From an uncultured Gemmiger sp. (GTDB lineage Bacteria; Bacillota; Clostridia; Oscillospirales; Ruminococcaceae), in contig CALXAH010000012.1 in the NCBI GenBank assembly GCA_944386225.1, positions 1 to 64,000 of the forward strand: a DNA stretch of 64,000 nt. The letters are read 5' to 3'. The translations under genes and the position numbers were made by a program. Under the pieces are notes generated by a model that saw only the letters and a list, made by a program, of their open reading frames with translations, was not told the DNA's origin and made no database searches. This document shows, one piece after another, positions 1 to 9,182 of this stretch (its first letter is position 1; every line of letters starts with the position of its first letter).

Positions 1-765
1 GAAAACTATGCCGAACTGCTCAATTCCGACATGATCGCCTACGCCGGCAACACCCTGATCCTGTGGCTCATCGGCTTTGTGCCCCAGATCGTCATCGCTC
101 TGCTGCTGGCCAACTGGTTCACCGATGTGCGCCTGAAGATTCGCGGCAAGCAGTTCTTCAAGGTGGTCATCTACCTGCCCAACCTGATCATGGCTTCGGC
201 CTTTGCCATGCTGTTCTTCGCCCTGTTCTCCACCAACGGTCCCATCAACTCCATTCTCATGTCCATCGGCCTGACCGACACGCCCATCGACTTCATGGGC
301 ACTACCTTCGGCACCCGGTCGCTCATCGGACTGATGAATTTCCTGATGTGGTTCGGCAATACCACTATCATGCTGATGGCCGCCATCATGGGCATCAGCC
401 CCGATATCTTTGAGGCTGCCGAACTGGACGGCTGTACCAGTGTCAAACGGTTCTTCTCCATCACGCTGCCCCTGATCCGGCCCATCCTGGCCTATACCCT
501 TATCACCTCTATCATCGGCGGTTTGCAGATGTTCGACGTGCCGCAGATCCTGACCAATGGCCAGGGCAACCCCGACCGCACCTCCATGACACTGATCATG
601 TTCCTGAACAGCCACCTGAAAAGCCGCAACTACGGCATGGCGGGCGCGTTGTCGGTCTACCTGTTCATCGTCAGCGGTATCCTGTGCTTTGTTGTTTACC
701 GCATGACCAACGGCGACAACAAGGACGCAAGCCGGAAAACACGTAAGGGAGGCCACAAAGCATGA
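1..765 (+). CDS. Sugar ABC transporter permease, MalF/UgpA type (5' partial)
   Basis: Inner-membrane permease subunit of a carbohydrate ABC importer (binding-protein-dependent transport family). The reading frame is open from base 1, so the start lies upstream of the window; about 255 codons are visible. There are several strongly hydrophobic helices. The cytoplasmic EAA loop that docks on the ATPase is seen as EAAELDGCTSVKRFFSITLP, the usual EAA---G---------I-LP pattern. The stop overlaps the start of the second permease by four bases (ATGA), so the two are translationally coupled. The binding protein and possibly the ATPase should lie upstream. The GH3 glucosidase downstream suggests a beta-glucoside substrate, but that is inference. 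Confidence 0.93.
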   Translation, partial: ENYAELLNSDMIAYAGNTLILWLIGFVPQIVIALLLANWFTDVRLKIRGKQFFKVVIYLPNLIMASAFAMLFFALFSTNGPINSILMSIGLTDTPIDFMGTTFGTRSLIGLMNFLMWFGNTTIMLMAAIMGISPDIFEAAELDGCTSVKRFFSITLPLIRPILAYTLITSIIGGLQMFDVPQILTNGQGNPDRTSMTLIMFLNSHLKSRNYGMAGALSVYLFIVSGILCFVVYRMTNGDNKDASRKTRKGGHKA

Positions 766-1607
766 AACATACCAAGAATAAACTGGGCGAAACGATCCTC
801 GCCTATCTAGTGCTCATCGTGCTGTCCTTCCTGTGCCTGTTCTTCTTCTACATCCTGCTGGTCAATGCCACCCGCTCCCACGCCGACCTGCAGAAAGGCT
901 TTTCCTGGCTGCCCGGCAACTACTTTTTCGAAAACCTGAAAAACGTAGCCAATGACGGCAGCTTCCCCATGTTCAAGGGCATCTTCAACAGCCTCGTTGT
1001 CTCCACCTGCTCGGCGGCGCTGTGCACCTACTTCTCGGCTATGACCGCCTACGGCCTGTACGCCTACCAGTTCAAACTGAAAAAGGTAGCCTTCACCTTC
1101 ATCATGGCCATCCTGGTCATGCCCACCCAGGTCACCGCCATGGGGTTCCTGCGGTTGATGACCAACATCGGGCTGTATGACTCACTGCTGCCCCTCATCA
1201 TTCCCTCCATCGCTTCGCCTGCGGTGTTCTACTTCATGTACAGCTATCTGGAATCCTCGCTGCCCCTTTCCCTGGTGGAAGCGGCCCGCATCGACGGTTG
1301 CGGTGAGTTCGTGACCTTCAACCGCATCGTGCTGCCCATCATGAAACCGGCCGTGGCGGTACAGGCCATCTTCACCTTTGTAGGTTCCTGGAACAACTAC
1401 TTCGTTCCCGCCCTCATCATCCAGTCCAAGGACAAGATGACCGTTCCCATCCTAATCGCCACGCTGCGCGGCGCCGACTACATGAACTTCGACATGGGCA
1501 AGATCTACATGATGATCACGGTGGCCATTGTGCCCATCATCATCGTCTACCTGCTGCTGTCCAAATACATCATTGCCGGCATCACCCTGGGTGGCGTCAA
1601 GGAATAA
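762..1607 (+). CDS. Sugar ABC transporter permease, MalG/AraQ type
   Basis: Second permease of the sugar importer, 281 residues, the normal size for MalG-like subunits. It has an N-terminal transmembrane helix, about five further hydrophobic segments and an EAA loop (VEAARIDGCGEFVTFNRIVLP region, near residues 170-190). The ATG overlaps the TGA of the preceding permease. Together the two genes form the membrane channel of a CUT1-type importer; the nucleotide-binding subunit is not in the window and in this group is often a shared MsmX-like ATPase elsewhere. A hairpin with a T-run follows at 1644-1675. Confidence 0.94.
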   Translation: MKHTKNKLGETILAYLVLIVLSFLCLFFFYILLVNATRSHADLQKGFSWLPGNYFFENLKNVANDGSFPMFKGIFNSLVVSTCSAALCTYFSAMTAYGLYAYQFKLKKVAFTFIMAILVMPTQVTAMGFLRLMTNIGLYDSLLPLIIPSIASPAVFYFMYSYLESSLPLSLVEAARIDGCGEFVTFNRIVLPIMKPAVAVQAIFTFVGSWNNYFVPALIIQSKDKMTVPILIATLRGADYMNFDMGKIYMMITVAIVPIIIVYLLLSKYIIAGITLGGVKE

Positions 1608-1643
1608 TTGCTTTTTCACTTTTTTCTCCTGTTGCGCGAAAAG

Positions 1644-1675
1644 CCGTCGTAGTCCTTTGCTATGGCGGTTTTTTT
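1644..1675 (+). terminator. Intrinsic terminator after the sugar permeases
   Basis: ccgtcgtag (1644-1652) pairs with ctatggcgg (1660-1668) using two G-U pairs, followed immediately by a run of seven T. It lies between the permease operon and the glucosidase, so glucosidase expression may be reduced or need readthrough. Confidence 0.6.
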
Positions 1676-1712
1676 GCATGTTCAGAAATCATTGTTCGAG
1701 AGGAATTGTACC

Positions 1713-4157
1713 ATGGAAATTACCCATACCTACAGCGGCAGTCTGCAAGCTGCCCCCTCCCCCCGGGAAACCGCCCATGCCGCTCTTGCCCGCAAGGCAG
1801 CTGCGGCAGGCATCGTCCTTTTGCGCAACGACGGCGTGCTTCCTTTGACGCCCGGAACTTCTGTGGCCTTGCTGGGTGCCGGGGCCGGGCATACCGTAAA
1901 AGGCGGTATCGGTTCGGGAGATGTGAATAACCGGGCCAACGTTTCCATTTATGAAGGGCTCCAGGCCGCCGGGGTCCCATTGACCAGTGAAGATTGGATC
2001 AACTATTACGAAGCCCTCTACCACCAAGCCCGCCTGGCCTGGAAAGAGAAAATCCTGACAGACGCCAAAACCGTGGAAAACCCCTTTGACGCCTATGCGG
2101 CCAATCCCTTTGTATTGCCTCAGGGACGCCCGGTCACGCTGCAGGACCTGGCAGGGGCTTCTGCGGCCGTATATGTGATCAGCCGTATTTCCGGCGAGGG
2201 CAAGGACCGTACCCCCACCGCGGGGGATTATCTGCTCAGTGACCGGGAACAGGCGGACCTGAAAACCCTGGACGAAGCCGGTCTGCCCCTGGTACTGCTG
2301 ATCAACACCGGGGGTCCGGTGGAACTCACTGACCTGCTGGCCCGGCGCCGCCATCCCATCGCCGTGGTACAGCTTTCCCAACTGGGGCAACAGGGAGGGA
2401 ACGCCGTGGCGGATGTGCTGCTGGGCCGCACCACACCGGAAGGCAAGCTCACCGCCACTTGGGCCAAACGCTATAGCGATTACCCCTGCGCCGACACCTT
2501 CGGTGCCTGCAACGGTGACCTGGAAAAGGAACTGTACACCGAGGGCCTATATGTAGGGTACCGCTGGTTCGACAGTTTCGGTGTGGAGCCGCTCTTCGGC
2601 TTCGGCCATGGGCTTTCCTATACTACCTTTGCCACCCGCTTTGCAGCCCTGCGCACCGGGGACCACGGCGTGGAGGTGGACCTGGCGGTGACCAACACCG
2701 GCAGCCGGTTCACCGGCCGGGAGGTAGTACAAGTCTATGCGGCCTGCCCCCAGACCGGCACCGCCCGGGAATACCGGCGGCTGGTCGGTTTTGCCAAGAC
2801 CCGTCCCCTGGCCCCCGGAGAAAGTCAACCCGTAACGGTGGTTATTCCCGCCAAACAGCTGGCCGAATTTGTGCCTGCCCGCAATGCCTGGGTGGTGGCG
2901 GCCGGTACCTACACCCTGTTTGCGGGCGGCAGCCTGGCGGAAGCCGTGCCCTGCGCCCACCTGACGGTGGCGGAGGACGTGGTGTTGGAAATCACCTATC
3001 CCATCTGCCCGGTCCAGCATCCTTTTAAGGAGATGGGCCCCTGCGCTTTGGCCGTTGAAAAAGCCGCGGCAGCGGCCGCGCTGGATCTTCCCGTTTTTGC
3101 CTTTGCGCCGTTGTCTGACGAGGTGCCGGTACCGGCTCCCGTGCCGATGGCCGACGGCCCGGTGGAGGAGCTGGTACCCATGCTCTACGGCAACATTACC
3201 CAGGGCGCCAGTACGCTGGGGTCTGCGGGCATCCGGGTGCCCGGTTCCGCCGGGGAAACCTCCGAGGCGCTGGAAGTCAGCCGTGGGGTGCCTTCTCTCA
3301 TCATGGCGGACGGCCCTGCCGGGCTGCGGCTTCGCCAGAGCTACCAGGTAGACCCCGCCGACGGTTCAGTCATTCCCACCGGCGTGCTGGGTTCGCTGGA
3401 AAACGGATTTCTGGACGAGCCCCGGCATCTGGATACCGCCGACACCTACTACCAGTTCTGCACAGCTTTCCCGGTGGGCACCGCCCTGGCCCAGAGCTGG
3501 GACTCCGACCTGATGGAGGAATTCGGCCGGGCCATCGCCGCCGAGATGGCAGAGTTCCATATCGACCTCTGGCTGGCGCCGGGCATGAACATCCAGCGCA
3601 ACCCCCTCTGCGGCCGCAACTTTGAATACTATGCCGAGGACCCGCTGCTTTCCGGCACGCTGGCCGCCGCCGTCACCCGGGGCGTCCAGGCAGACGGGAC
3701 GCGCGGCGTTACCATCAAGCATTTTGCCTGCAACAACCAGGAGGATCACCGCATGGGCGTGGATGCCCGGGTATCTGAGCAAGCCCTTCGGGAAATCTAT
3801 CTGCGCGGGTTTGAAATTGCCGTCAAAACGGCAGCCCCGGCAGCGCTGATGACCTCCTACAACCGCATCAACGGCGTGCAGGCCGCCAACAGTTACGACC
3901 TGTGCACCGTGGTGGCCCGGGGCGAGTGGGGCTTTGACGGGCTCATCATGTCGGACTGGAACACCACCGTGCCCGATGACGGCAGCGAACCCTGGCGCTG
4001 TGCCGCCGCTGGCAATGACGTCATCATGCCGGGCAACCCCCATGATGACGCTGACATCCGGGCCGCCCTGGCCGACGGCCGCCTGGCCGAAACCGACGTG
4101 CGGGCCTGCGCAGGCCGCCTGATTGCCCTGGCCCGTCGCCTGACTGTAGGCCGGTAA
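1713..4157 (+). CDS. GH3 beta-glucosidase with swapped domain order
   Basis: Glycoside hydrolase family 3 enzyme, 814 residues, probably hydrolysing beta-glucosides delivered by the upstream importer. The usual order is reversed. The alpha/beta sandwich domain comes first (about residues 20-320), with the acid/base-type Glu162 in SGEGKDR. A fibronectin-like domain follows (about 320-430). The (beta/alpha)8 domain is C-terminal (about 490-810), with KHFACNNQ and the nucleophile Asp748 in GLIMSDWN. This permuted layout is known from rumen clostridial beta-glucosidases (Ruminococcus albus, Butyrivibrio type). No signal peptide is seen, so it is probably cytoplasmic. The start was chosen at 1713 because GAGAGGA lies just upstream; an in-frame ATG at 1662 lacks a ribosome site and sits inside the terminator. 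Confidence 0.92.
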   Translation: MEITHTYSGSLQAAPSPRETAHAALARKAAAAGIVLLRNDGVLPLTPGTSVALLGAGAGHTVKGGIGSGDVNNRANVSIYEGLQAAGVPLTSEDWINYYEALYHQARLAWKEKILTDAKTVENPFDAYAANPFVLPQGRPVTLQDLAGASAAVYVISRISGEGKDRTPTAGDYLLSDREQADLKTLDEAGLPLVLLINTGGPVELTDLLARRRHPIAVVQLSQLGQQGGNAVADVLLGRTTPEGKLTATWAKRYSDYPCADTFGACNGDLEKELYTEGLYVGYRWFDSFGVEPLFGFGHGLSYTTFATRFAALRTGDHGVEVDLAVTNTGSRFTGREVVQVYAACPQTGTAREYRRLVGFAKTRPLAPGESQPVTVVIPAKQLAEFVPARNAWVVAAGTYTLFAGGSLAEAVPCAHLTVAEDVVLEITYPICPVQHPFKEMGPCALAVEKAAAAAALDLPVFAFAPLSDEVPVPAPVPMADGPVEELVPMLYGNITQGASTLGSAGIRVPGSAGETSEALEVSRGVPSLIMADGPAGLRLRQSYQVDPADGSVIPTGVLGSLENGFLDEPRHLDTADTYYQFCTAFPVGTALAQSWDSDLMEEFGRAIAAEMAEFHIDLWLAPGMNIQRNPLCGRNFEYYAEDPLLSGTLAAAVTRGVQADGTRGVTIKHFACNNQEDHRMGVDARVSEQALREIYLRGFEIAVKTAAPAALMTSYNRINGVQAANSYDLCTVVARGEWGFDGLIMSDWNTTVPDDGSEPWRCAAAGNDVIMPGNPHDDADIRAALADGRLAETDVRACAGRLIALARRLTVGR

Positions 4158-4275
4158 TTTTTGCTTTCCAGGTGAAGGGTGAGTGCTTCGCATTTGTGGG
4201 AAGAAGATTGCCGACATCTACCTGTTTACCTTGGAACGACCACAGAAGGGGCTGTTGCAAAATAGCCTAAAATGA

Positions 4276-4324
4276 AAAAAATGAGATAGACTTCCCCTAA
4301 AAGGGGTTGCCTATCTCATTTTTT
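4276..4324 (+). terminator. Long perfect hairpin, terminator-like
   Basis: A 14-bp outer stem (4276-4289 with 4311-4324, aaaaaatgagatag / ctatctcatttttt) encloses an inner cccct/agggg hairpin. It follows the glucosidase and immediately precedes the IS remnant. It reads as a strong terminator on the plus strand and, because of the A-run, plausibly on the minus strand too. Confidence 0.65.
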
Positions 4325-4344
4325 GTTGTAGTCTGAAACTGCAA

Positions 4345-4815
4345 TGAACCAAACACAACAAAAAGAGCATTGTGGCCTACAAGACTGCAACACGGCAAAC
4401 AGTGAACCTGGTGCTGGGCACCATTCGCCAGGCAGTCCGCAAAGGAAAAAAGAAGGTCGCCGCAGAGTTGCAGCTCCACAGCGACCAAGGCTTTCAATAC
4501 ACCTCGCAAGCATATTTCAAGCTGACTCAACAATACGGCATTACGCCTTCGATGTCAAGACGTGGAAACCCGTATGACAATGCAATGGCAGAAAATTTCT
4601 TCTCCATTCTCAAAACCGAGTACATCTACCGACACAAACCGGCCACCATCTTGGAAGCTAACGAGATGCTTGATCGCTATATTCATTTTTACAATTTCGA
4701 GCGCATCCAAAGCAAAACAGGAATAGCGCCGCTGACGCTGCGCCATTCCTGCTAAAACTGAATATTCCTGCTCAGGGGCTCTTTTTGTGCTGTCTGCACA
4801 ATCTGGGGCGGTTCA
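4345..4815 (+). mobile_element. IS3-family insertion sequence remnant
   Basis: The left end TGAACC (4345-4350) and right end GGGGCGGTTCA (4805-4815) are inverted, the typical terminal sequence of IS3/IS150-group elements. Inside both ends a second block CAAAAAGAGC recurs in inverted orientation (4359-4368 and on the other strand near 4780). Between the left terminus and the transposase fragment most of the element is missing, so this is an internally deleted, non-autonomous copy. Local GC is clearly lower than in the flanking genes. Confidence 0.7.
4360..4755 (+). pseudogene. IS3-family transposase OrfB, C-terminal fragment
   Basis: Only the C-terminal ~130 residues of an rve integrase-core transposase remain. 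The second catalytic Asp (HSDQGFQYTS) and the Glu (NAMAENFF) of the DDE triad are present, as is the closing FYNFERIQSKTGIAPLTLR block. The first Asp, the HTH region and OrfA are absent. The frame is closed by a stop at 4345, within the left terminus, so no full protein can be made. Homology becomes recognisable at SIVAYKT (about 4366). Confidence 0.85.
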
Positions 4816-5203
4816 TTCAAGGGGCGGCTTTTTTTATAAAAAAATTTGGTAGATACAGTAGAAATGGCATTTTTCGATTGTTCTTACATTGTGAAGGCAC
4901 CCCAGCACCTTGAAAAGAGAATAAAAAGAGCTTCCTATAACTTCCCCTTCTGAATAGCGGCCCATCTGCCCGGCAAGCAGCTCTGGTGCTCTGATATATG
5001 GATTGCTACCATATAACGCGAGGACGCAGAAGGTAATAATGGTACTTCCGGTCTGGACGCATCACCGCATCGACCGGCTCGGCATAAGAATGCGGGAAAC
5101 ATTGGTTTATGGATCTGCTAGCTACGGATCATAGGATAGCTATAAATTTGAAATCATTTCATATACGCGATCTGTTTCTTACCTAACCATAAGAGGTGTA
5201 ACT
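4816..5203. other. Non-coding mobile-region remnant
   Basis: About 390 bases of lower-GC sequence with no credible gene. It begins with gggcggctttttttat, which may be a terminator tail. A short open stretch around 5040-5130 does not resemble any family I recognise. It is best read as degraded cargo of the mobile element that carried the xis and int genes that follow. Confidence 0.5.
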
Positions 5204-5410
5204 ATGGATAATTCCTGTGAAAAAGTACCGATTCATCTGAAAGTGACCTTGACCATTCGAGAAGCCGCTGAATACAGTAACATCGGCATCAATAAAATCG
5301 ACCAACTCCTGCGGCAGCCAAACTGCCCGTTCGTGCTTTATGTTGGCGCGAAAAGACTGGTCAAGAGAAAAGAATTCGAGGAGTATCTGAATAAGATGCT
5401 GACCATATAA
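5204..5410 (+). CDS. xis: Excisionase, Tn916 Xis type
   Basis: A 68-residue winged-helix DNA-binding protein of the Tn916 excisionase family (helix_turn_helix_17). In this family it bends DNA at the element ends and steers integrase towards excision. Visible hallmarks are LTIREAAEYSNIGINKIDQLL at the start (recognition helix) and KRLVKRKEFEEYL at the end. AAGAGGTG lies upstream of the ATG. It appears intact, but the integrase that follows is broken, so it is probably a leftover. Its usual position directly upstream of int is kept. Confidence 0.85.
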   Translation: MDNSCEKVPIHLKVTLTIREAAEYSNIGINKIDQLLRQPNCPFVLYVGAKRLVKRKEFEEYLNKMLTI

Positions 5411-5437
5411 AAGAGCAGTCAGAGCGCCCGCTGTACC

Positions 5438-5466
5438 TTGAGAAAAAGTACTCATTGTGGTATAAT
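5438..5466 (+). promoter_or_regulatory. Promoter of the integrase remnant
   Basis: TTGAGA (5438-5443), a 17-bp spacer and a consensus TATAAT (5461-5466) lie about 50 bases before the integrase start. Confidence 0.65.
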
Positions 5467-5517
5467 TTAGCGTGTTGCACTGGCTCTTTTTCTGCAATTG
5501 GAAAAGGGGTCAATATT

Positions 5518-6534
5518 ATGGGCAAAAATCTGAAAGGCATAGAATGCGGAAAAGGCATTTGCCAGTGAAAGGATGGTCAATACTACGCAAGGTTTGTAAA
5601 CAGGAGTGGAAAACGCCAGGATGGCTATTTCGCCACCCTCCCAGAAGCACGGAATTGGTTGGAGGATGCCCGCTATCAAGATAAGCACGGAAAGGTGCTT
5701 ACCTCCCCGGACATGACGGTAACTGAGTGGTTTCAGTTTTGGCAAGCAGAACTCCTGCAGGGCCTTTCCCCCAATACCAAGCGCAATTACAGGGATCGCT
5801 TTGAACTCAACATCAAACCCATCATTGATGATATGCGGCCGGTCGATGTAAAGCCCATGCACTGCAAAATCGTGTTGAATCGCATGGAGGCAAAATATGC
5901 CGGTTCCACGATCCGGCAGGCATATATCGCCATGGGCAGTATGTTCAAATCGGCCAAGATGAACCAAATGATTGATTCCCACCCGATGGATGGAGTGCGA
6001 TACACAAAACCCGTGCGGGCCGTGGATGATATCCACTATCTTACGGTTGAAGAACAGGAGAAATTTTTAGACGCTGCCCGAAGCTCTCACAATTTCTACC
6101 AATACGCACTCATTCTGGAAACTGGCCTACGCACAGGCGAGATGATTGGGTTGACCTGGGACGCCATCGACCGGAAAAAACGGACTCTAACTGTCAATAA
6201 AACGCTTGAGTTCAGGCACAATCAAAAAGATTGGCGAGCCGGGCCACCTAAAACCGTGTCCAGCTATCGAACCATCCCTTTGACCACCCGTGCATACGAT
6301 ATTCTGAAAGCCGTCTATGCCACCCGGGCCATCGAGCGCGGGATGCCGCCCAAGACACTCCAGAAACTTTTGGGCCATGCAAGCATCAAGACTGCCATGG
6401 ATCGGTATGTTCATGTAACGGATGAATCCCTGGTAGCAGGTGTCCGGCAATTTGAGCAAGGTCAGCAGACAATTACCCCCTCAGAACAGGGTGAGAGGAA
6501 TGGAAACAGCAAAAACCCTGACAGCGCGGCCTAA
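5518..6534 (+). pseudogene. int: Tyrosine recombinase/integrase, inactivated by stop codon and deletion
   Basis: Phage/ICE-type tyrosine integrase. The natural start is the ATG at 5518 (MGKNLKGIECGKGICQ), but codon 17 is TGA (5566-5568) where relatives are expected to have Arg (CGA to TGA). The frame then stays open to 6534 with the AP2-like N-terminal arm (KDGQYYARFVNRSGKRQDGY), the core-binding domain and the catalytic domain start (LETGLRTGEMIGL with the first Arg). Catalytic box II (H-x-L-R-H) is missing: the text jumps in frame from YDILKAVY to ATRAIERGMPPKTLQKLLGH, a deletion of perhaps 50-60 codons near 6325. The final Tyr (DRYVH) remains. A shortened protein could start at 5659, but without HxLRH it cannot be a normal recombinase. 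Confidence 0.9.
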
Positions 6535-6542
6535 AAAAGCGA

Positions 6543-6566
6543 AAAATGGTGTAAAAATGGTGTAGA
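6543..6566 (+). repeat. Short tandem repeat, possible attachment-site region
   Basis: The unit aaaaatggtgta occurs twice in a row just after the integrase stop and before ychF. Integrase genes often sit beside their attL/attR site, so this is a candidate attachment or Int arm-binding region; no matching copy was found at the other side of the remnant. Confidence 0.35.
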
Positions 6567-6630
6567 AACACTCGCCAGAAAATCGCAAAACCGCGTAACT
6601 AAGCCAAAAATTAAGGAGATAGATCGAACT

Positions 6631-7743
6631 ATGAAATTAGGTATTGTGGGCCTGCCCAACGTGGGCAAGAGCACCCTGTTCAACGCCATCACCAGCACCC
6701 GCAACGCGGCGGCGGCCAACTATCCCTTCTGCACCATCGACCCGAACACCGGCATCGTGCCGGTGCCGGACGCACGGCTGGACAAGCTGGCCGAGATCTG
6801 GGAAACCGACAAAAAGACCCCCGCCATCGTGGAGTTCGTGGACATCGCGGGCCTGGTAAAGGGCGCGTCCAAGGGCGAGGGCCTGGGCAACAAGTTTTTG
6901 GGCAACATCCGGGAATGCGACGCCATCGTGCATGTGGTGCGCTGCTTTGAGGGCACCGACATTGTGCACGTGGAGGGCAAGGTGGACCCGCTGCGGGACA
7001 TCGAGACCATCGACACCGAGCTGATCCTGAGCGACCTGGAGGTTGTGGAGAACCGGGCCGCCCGGCTGGCCAAAGCGGGCAAGACCGGCGACAAGAAGGC
7101 CGCCGCGGCCGCCGCCTGGCTGGAGGATCTGGCCGCCCATCTGGGCGAGGGCAAGAACGCCCGCACCTTCTCGCTGGAGGACGCGGACGAGGACGTGCAG
7201 AAGCTGGTGAAGGAGATGGGTCTGCTGACCGCCAAGCCGGTGATCTACGCCGCCAACATGAGCGAGGACGACCTGATGGAGGGCATGGATCAGAACCCCC
7301 ATTATCAGGCGGTCTGCCAGCTGGCCGCGGCGGAGGGCGCCCAGTGCATTCCCATCTGCGCCAAGACCGAGGAGGATATCGCGGATCTGGACGCGGAGGA
7401 GAAGAAGGCGTTCCTGGCGGAGATGGGCATCACCGCCACCGGTCTTGACAACCTGATCAAGGCCAGCTACACCCTGCTGGGCCTGATCAGCTACCTGACC
7501 GACGGCAAGAAGGAATGCCGCGCCTGGACCATCAAGCGGGGCACCCGGGCGCCCCAGGCGGCGGGCAAGATCCACTCGGATTTCGAGCGGGGCTTCATCC
7601 GGGCCAGTGTGGTGGCCTACGAGGATTTTGCCGCCTGCGGCTACAGCATGGCCAACGTGAAGGCCAAGGGCCTGCAGCGCACCGAGGGCAAGGAGTATGT
7701 GGTGCAGGACGGGGACATCATTGAGTTCCTGTTCAATGTATAA
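6631..7743 (+). CDS. ychF: Redox-regulated ATPase YchF (OBG-like)
   Basis: TRAFAC-class P-loop protein of the Obg family that prefers ATP to GTP and binds ribosomes; linked to translation and oxidative-stress control. At 370 residues it matches the universal length. The G1 motif GLPNVGKST is at residues 6-14, followed by the YchF signature [11 protein letters not shown] coiled-coil insert follows, and the C-terminal TGS domain closes with [20 protein letters not shown] lies upstream of the ATG. GC and codon use return to the chromosomal norm here, so the mobile remnant ends before this gene. mtnN follows after 13 bases and is probably co-transcribed. Confidence 0.97.
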   Translation: MKLGIVGLPNVGKSTLFNAITSTRNAAAANYPFCTIDPNTGIVPVPDARLDKLAEIWETDKKTPAIVEFVDIAGLVKGASKGEGLGNKFLGNIRECDAIVHVVRCFEGTDIVHVEGKVDPLRDIETIDTELILSDLEVVENRAARLAKAGKTGDKKAAAAAAWLEDLAAHLGEGKNARTFSLEDADEDVQKLVKEMGLLTAKPVIYAANMSEDDLMEGMDQNPHYQAVCQLAAAEGAQCIPICAKTEEDIADLDAEEKKAFLAEMGITATGLDNLIKASYTLLGLISYLTDGKKECRAWTIKRGTRAPQAAGKIHSDFERGFIRASVVAYEDFAACGYSMANVKAKGLQRTEGKEYVVQDGDIIEFLFNV

Positions 7744-7756
7744 GGAGGGCGCGCAG

Positions 7757-8443
7757 ATGGCGGTATACGGGATTCTGGGCGCCATGCCCGACGAGGTGGC
7801 CCAGCTGTGCGCGCGGCTGACCGGCGTGGAGGTGGAAACCTACGCCGGGGTGGAGTACCACAAGGGCGCGCTGGGCGATAAACAGGTGATCGTGTGCTGC
7901 GCGGGCATGGGCAAGGCCAACGCGGCCGCCACCGTGCAGGTGCTGATCACCCGGTACGGGGCGGATCACGTGATCTTCTCCGGCATTGCGGGCAACATGA
8001 GCAGCGAGATCGGCATCGGCGACGTGGTGGTGGGCCGCACGGTGGTGTACCACGACGCGGAGGATTCCATGATCAGCCAGAGCGCGCCGTTTTTGACCGA
8101 GTATCCGGGCGATCCGGCCCTGGTGGAGGCGGCGCTGGCCGCCTGCGGCAAGCTGGGCGTAAAGGCCATCGCGGGCAAGATCGCCACCGGCGACCGGTTT
8201 ATCGGGGACAGCGCGTCCAAGGCGGACATCGCGGCCCGGGTGCATCCGGACTGCGTGGAGATGGAAGGCGCGGCGGTGATGCAGATCGCCAGGCGCAACG
8301 GGGTACCCTGCGTGGTGCTGCGCGCCATGAGCGACAACGCCGACGAAGCCGGCCGGGAAAAGCTGGTGGTGCAGCAGTTCAGCATCGAGAGCTATGTGTC
8401 CACCGCCACCGCCATTGTGGCGGATATGCTGACCCGGCTGTAA
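7757..8443 (+). CDS. mtnN: 5'-methylthioadenosine/S-adenosylhomocysteine nucleosidase
   Basis: Cleaves MTA and SAH to adenine plus the thio-ribose, clearing by-products of SAM-dependent reactions (polyamine synthesis, methylation). At 228 residues it has the PNP-fold family size. IGAMPDE-like start (ILGAMPDEV), the FSGIAGN loop, VEMEGAA (ribose/adenine site) and the catalytic Asp in RAMSDNADE are visible. The start at 7757 is set by AAGGAGG at 7742-7748; longer in-frame starts lie inside ychF. Confidence 0.96.
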   Translation: MAVYGILGAMPDEVAQLCARLTGVEVETYAGVEYHKGALGDKQVIVCCAGMGKANAAATVQVLITRYGADHVIFSGIAGNMSSEIGIGDVVVGRTVVYHDAEDSMISQSAPFLTEYPGDPALVEAALAACGKLGVKAIAGKIATGDRFIGDSASKADIAARVHPDCVEMEGAAVMQIARRNGVPCVVLRAMSDNADEAGREKLVVQQFSIESYVSTATAIVADMLTRL

Positions 8444-8498
8444 AAGACGGAACACGCCGGGCAGGGCCCGGACAATACAAGACAAGGAGAAACAGAAT

Positions 8499-8969
8499 AT
8501 GGTACGTATCACCATGGAAAACGGTAAGGTCATCGAGCTGGAGCTGGACGCCAAGGCGGCCCCCATCACGGTGGAGAATTTTGAAAAGCTGGTGAAGGAA
8601 GGCTTTTACGACGGGCTGACCTTTCATCGGGTGATCCCGGGTTTCATGATCCAGGGCGGCTGCCCGGACGGAACCGGTATGGGCGGCCCGGGCTGGCATA
8701 TCAAGGGCGAGTTTTCCGCCAACGGCGTGGCCAACCCCATCAAGCATACCCGCGGCGTGATCAGCATGGCCCGCGCCCAGCATCCCGACAGCGCCGGCAG
8801 CCAGTTCTTCATCATGCATGAGAATGCCCCCCATCTGGACGGCAGCTACGCCGCCTTCGGCCATGTGACCTCCGGCATCGAGGTGGTGGACGAGATCGCC
8901 AATGTGCCCACCGATTACCGCGACAAGCCCCTCACCCCCGTGGTCATGAAGAAGGTCGAGATCGTATAA
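8499..8969 (+). CDS. Cyclophilin-type peptidyl-prolyl cis-trans isomerase
   Basis: Protein-folding isomerase of the short bacterial cyclophilin class, 156 residues, without signal peptide and therefore cytoplasmic. Conserved active-site blocks are [13 protein letters not shown] (catalytic Arg), SAGSQFFI and AFGHVTSG. A ribosome site AAGGAG precedes the ATG. The stop is followed directly by the first base of composite palindrome A. Confidence 0.95.
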   Translation: MVRITMENGKVIELELDAKAAPITVENFEKLVKEGFYDGLTFHRVIPGFMIQGGCPDGTGMGGPGWHIKGEFSANGVANPIKHTRGVISMARAQHPDSAGSQFFIMHENAPHLDGSYAAFGHVTSGIEVVDEIANVPTDYRDKPLTPVVMKKVEIV

Positions 8970-9182
8970 GGCTGATATGGGGGGAATCAACGATTCCCCC
9001 CATGCCCCCCGGAAACAGCGGGACGGAATACTCCGTCCCGCGGGGATACTATACAGCAAGGCCCGCGCTGAACCTTTTGGGTTTGGCGCGCGCCTTCTAT
9101 TGTATTTTTCCCTATGGCCGAATGTATTCGGCCATGATTTCCGGGGGGTATGGGGGGATAGGTTCTATCCCCCCATATTGGC
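8970..9182. repeat. Composite palindromic element, copy A
   Basis: Complete copy between convergent genes. The left arm has a tggggggaatc/gattcccccca hairpin and a gggacggaatactccgtccc hairpin. The centre is an AAGGCCCGCGC...GCGCGCGCCTT hairpin. The right arm mirrors the left, with ggccgaatgtattcggcc and a tggggggata/tatcccccca hairpin ending in ggcc. It starts at the base after the cyclophilin stop and ends where the MATE stop codon begins, consistent with a bidirectional terminator. Confidence 0.85.

Noticed and set aside
4297-4533. Minus-strand open frames across the IS3 remnant
   Set aside because: The plus strand clearly encodes transposase motifs; the minus frames have no homology pattern.
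5472-5684. A 70-codon plus-strand open frame overlapping the integrase N-terminus
   Set aside because: It is another frame of the integrase gene; the real N-terminus reads from 5518 with an internal TGA.
7733-8569. Long minus-strand open frames opposite mtnN, ychF and other GC-rich genes
   Set aside because: They are antisense shadows caused by strong codon-position GC bias; compositions are His/Gly/Arg-rich without known motifs and no ribosome sites precede them.
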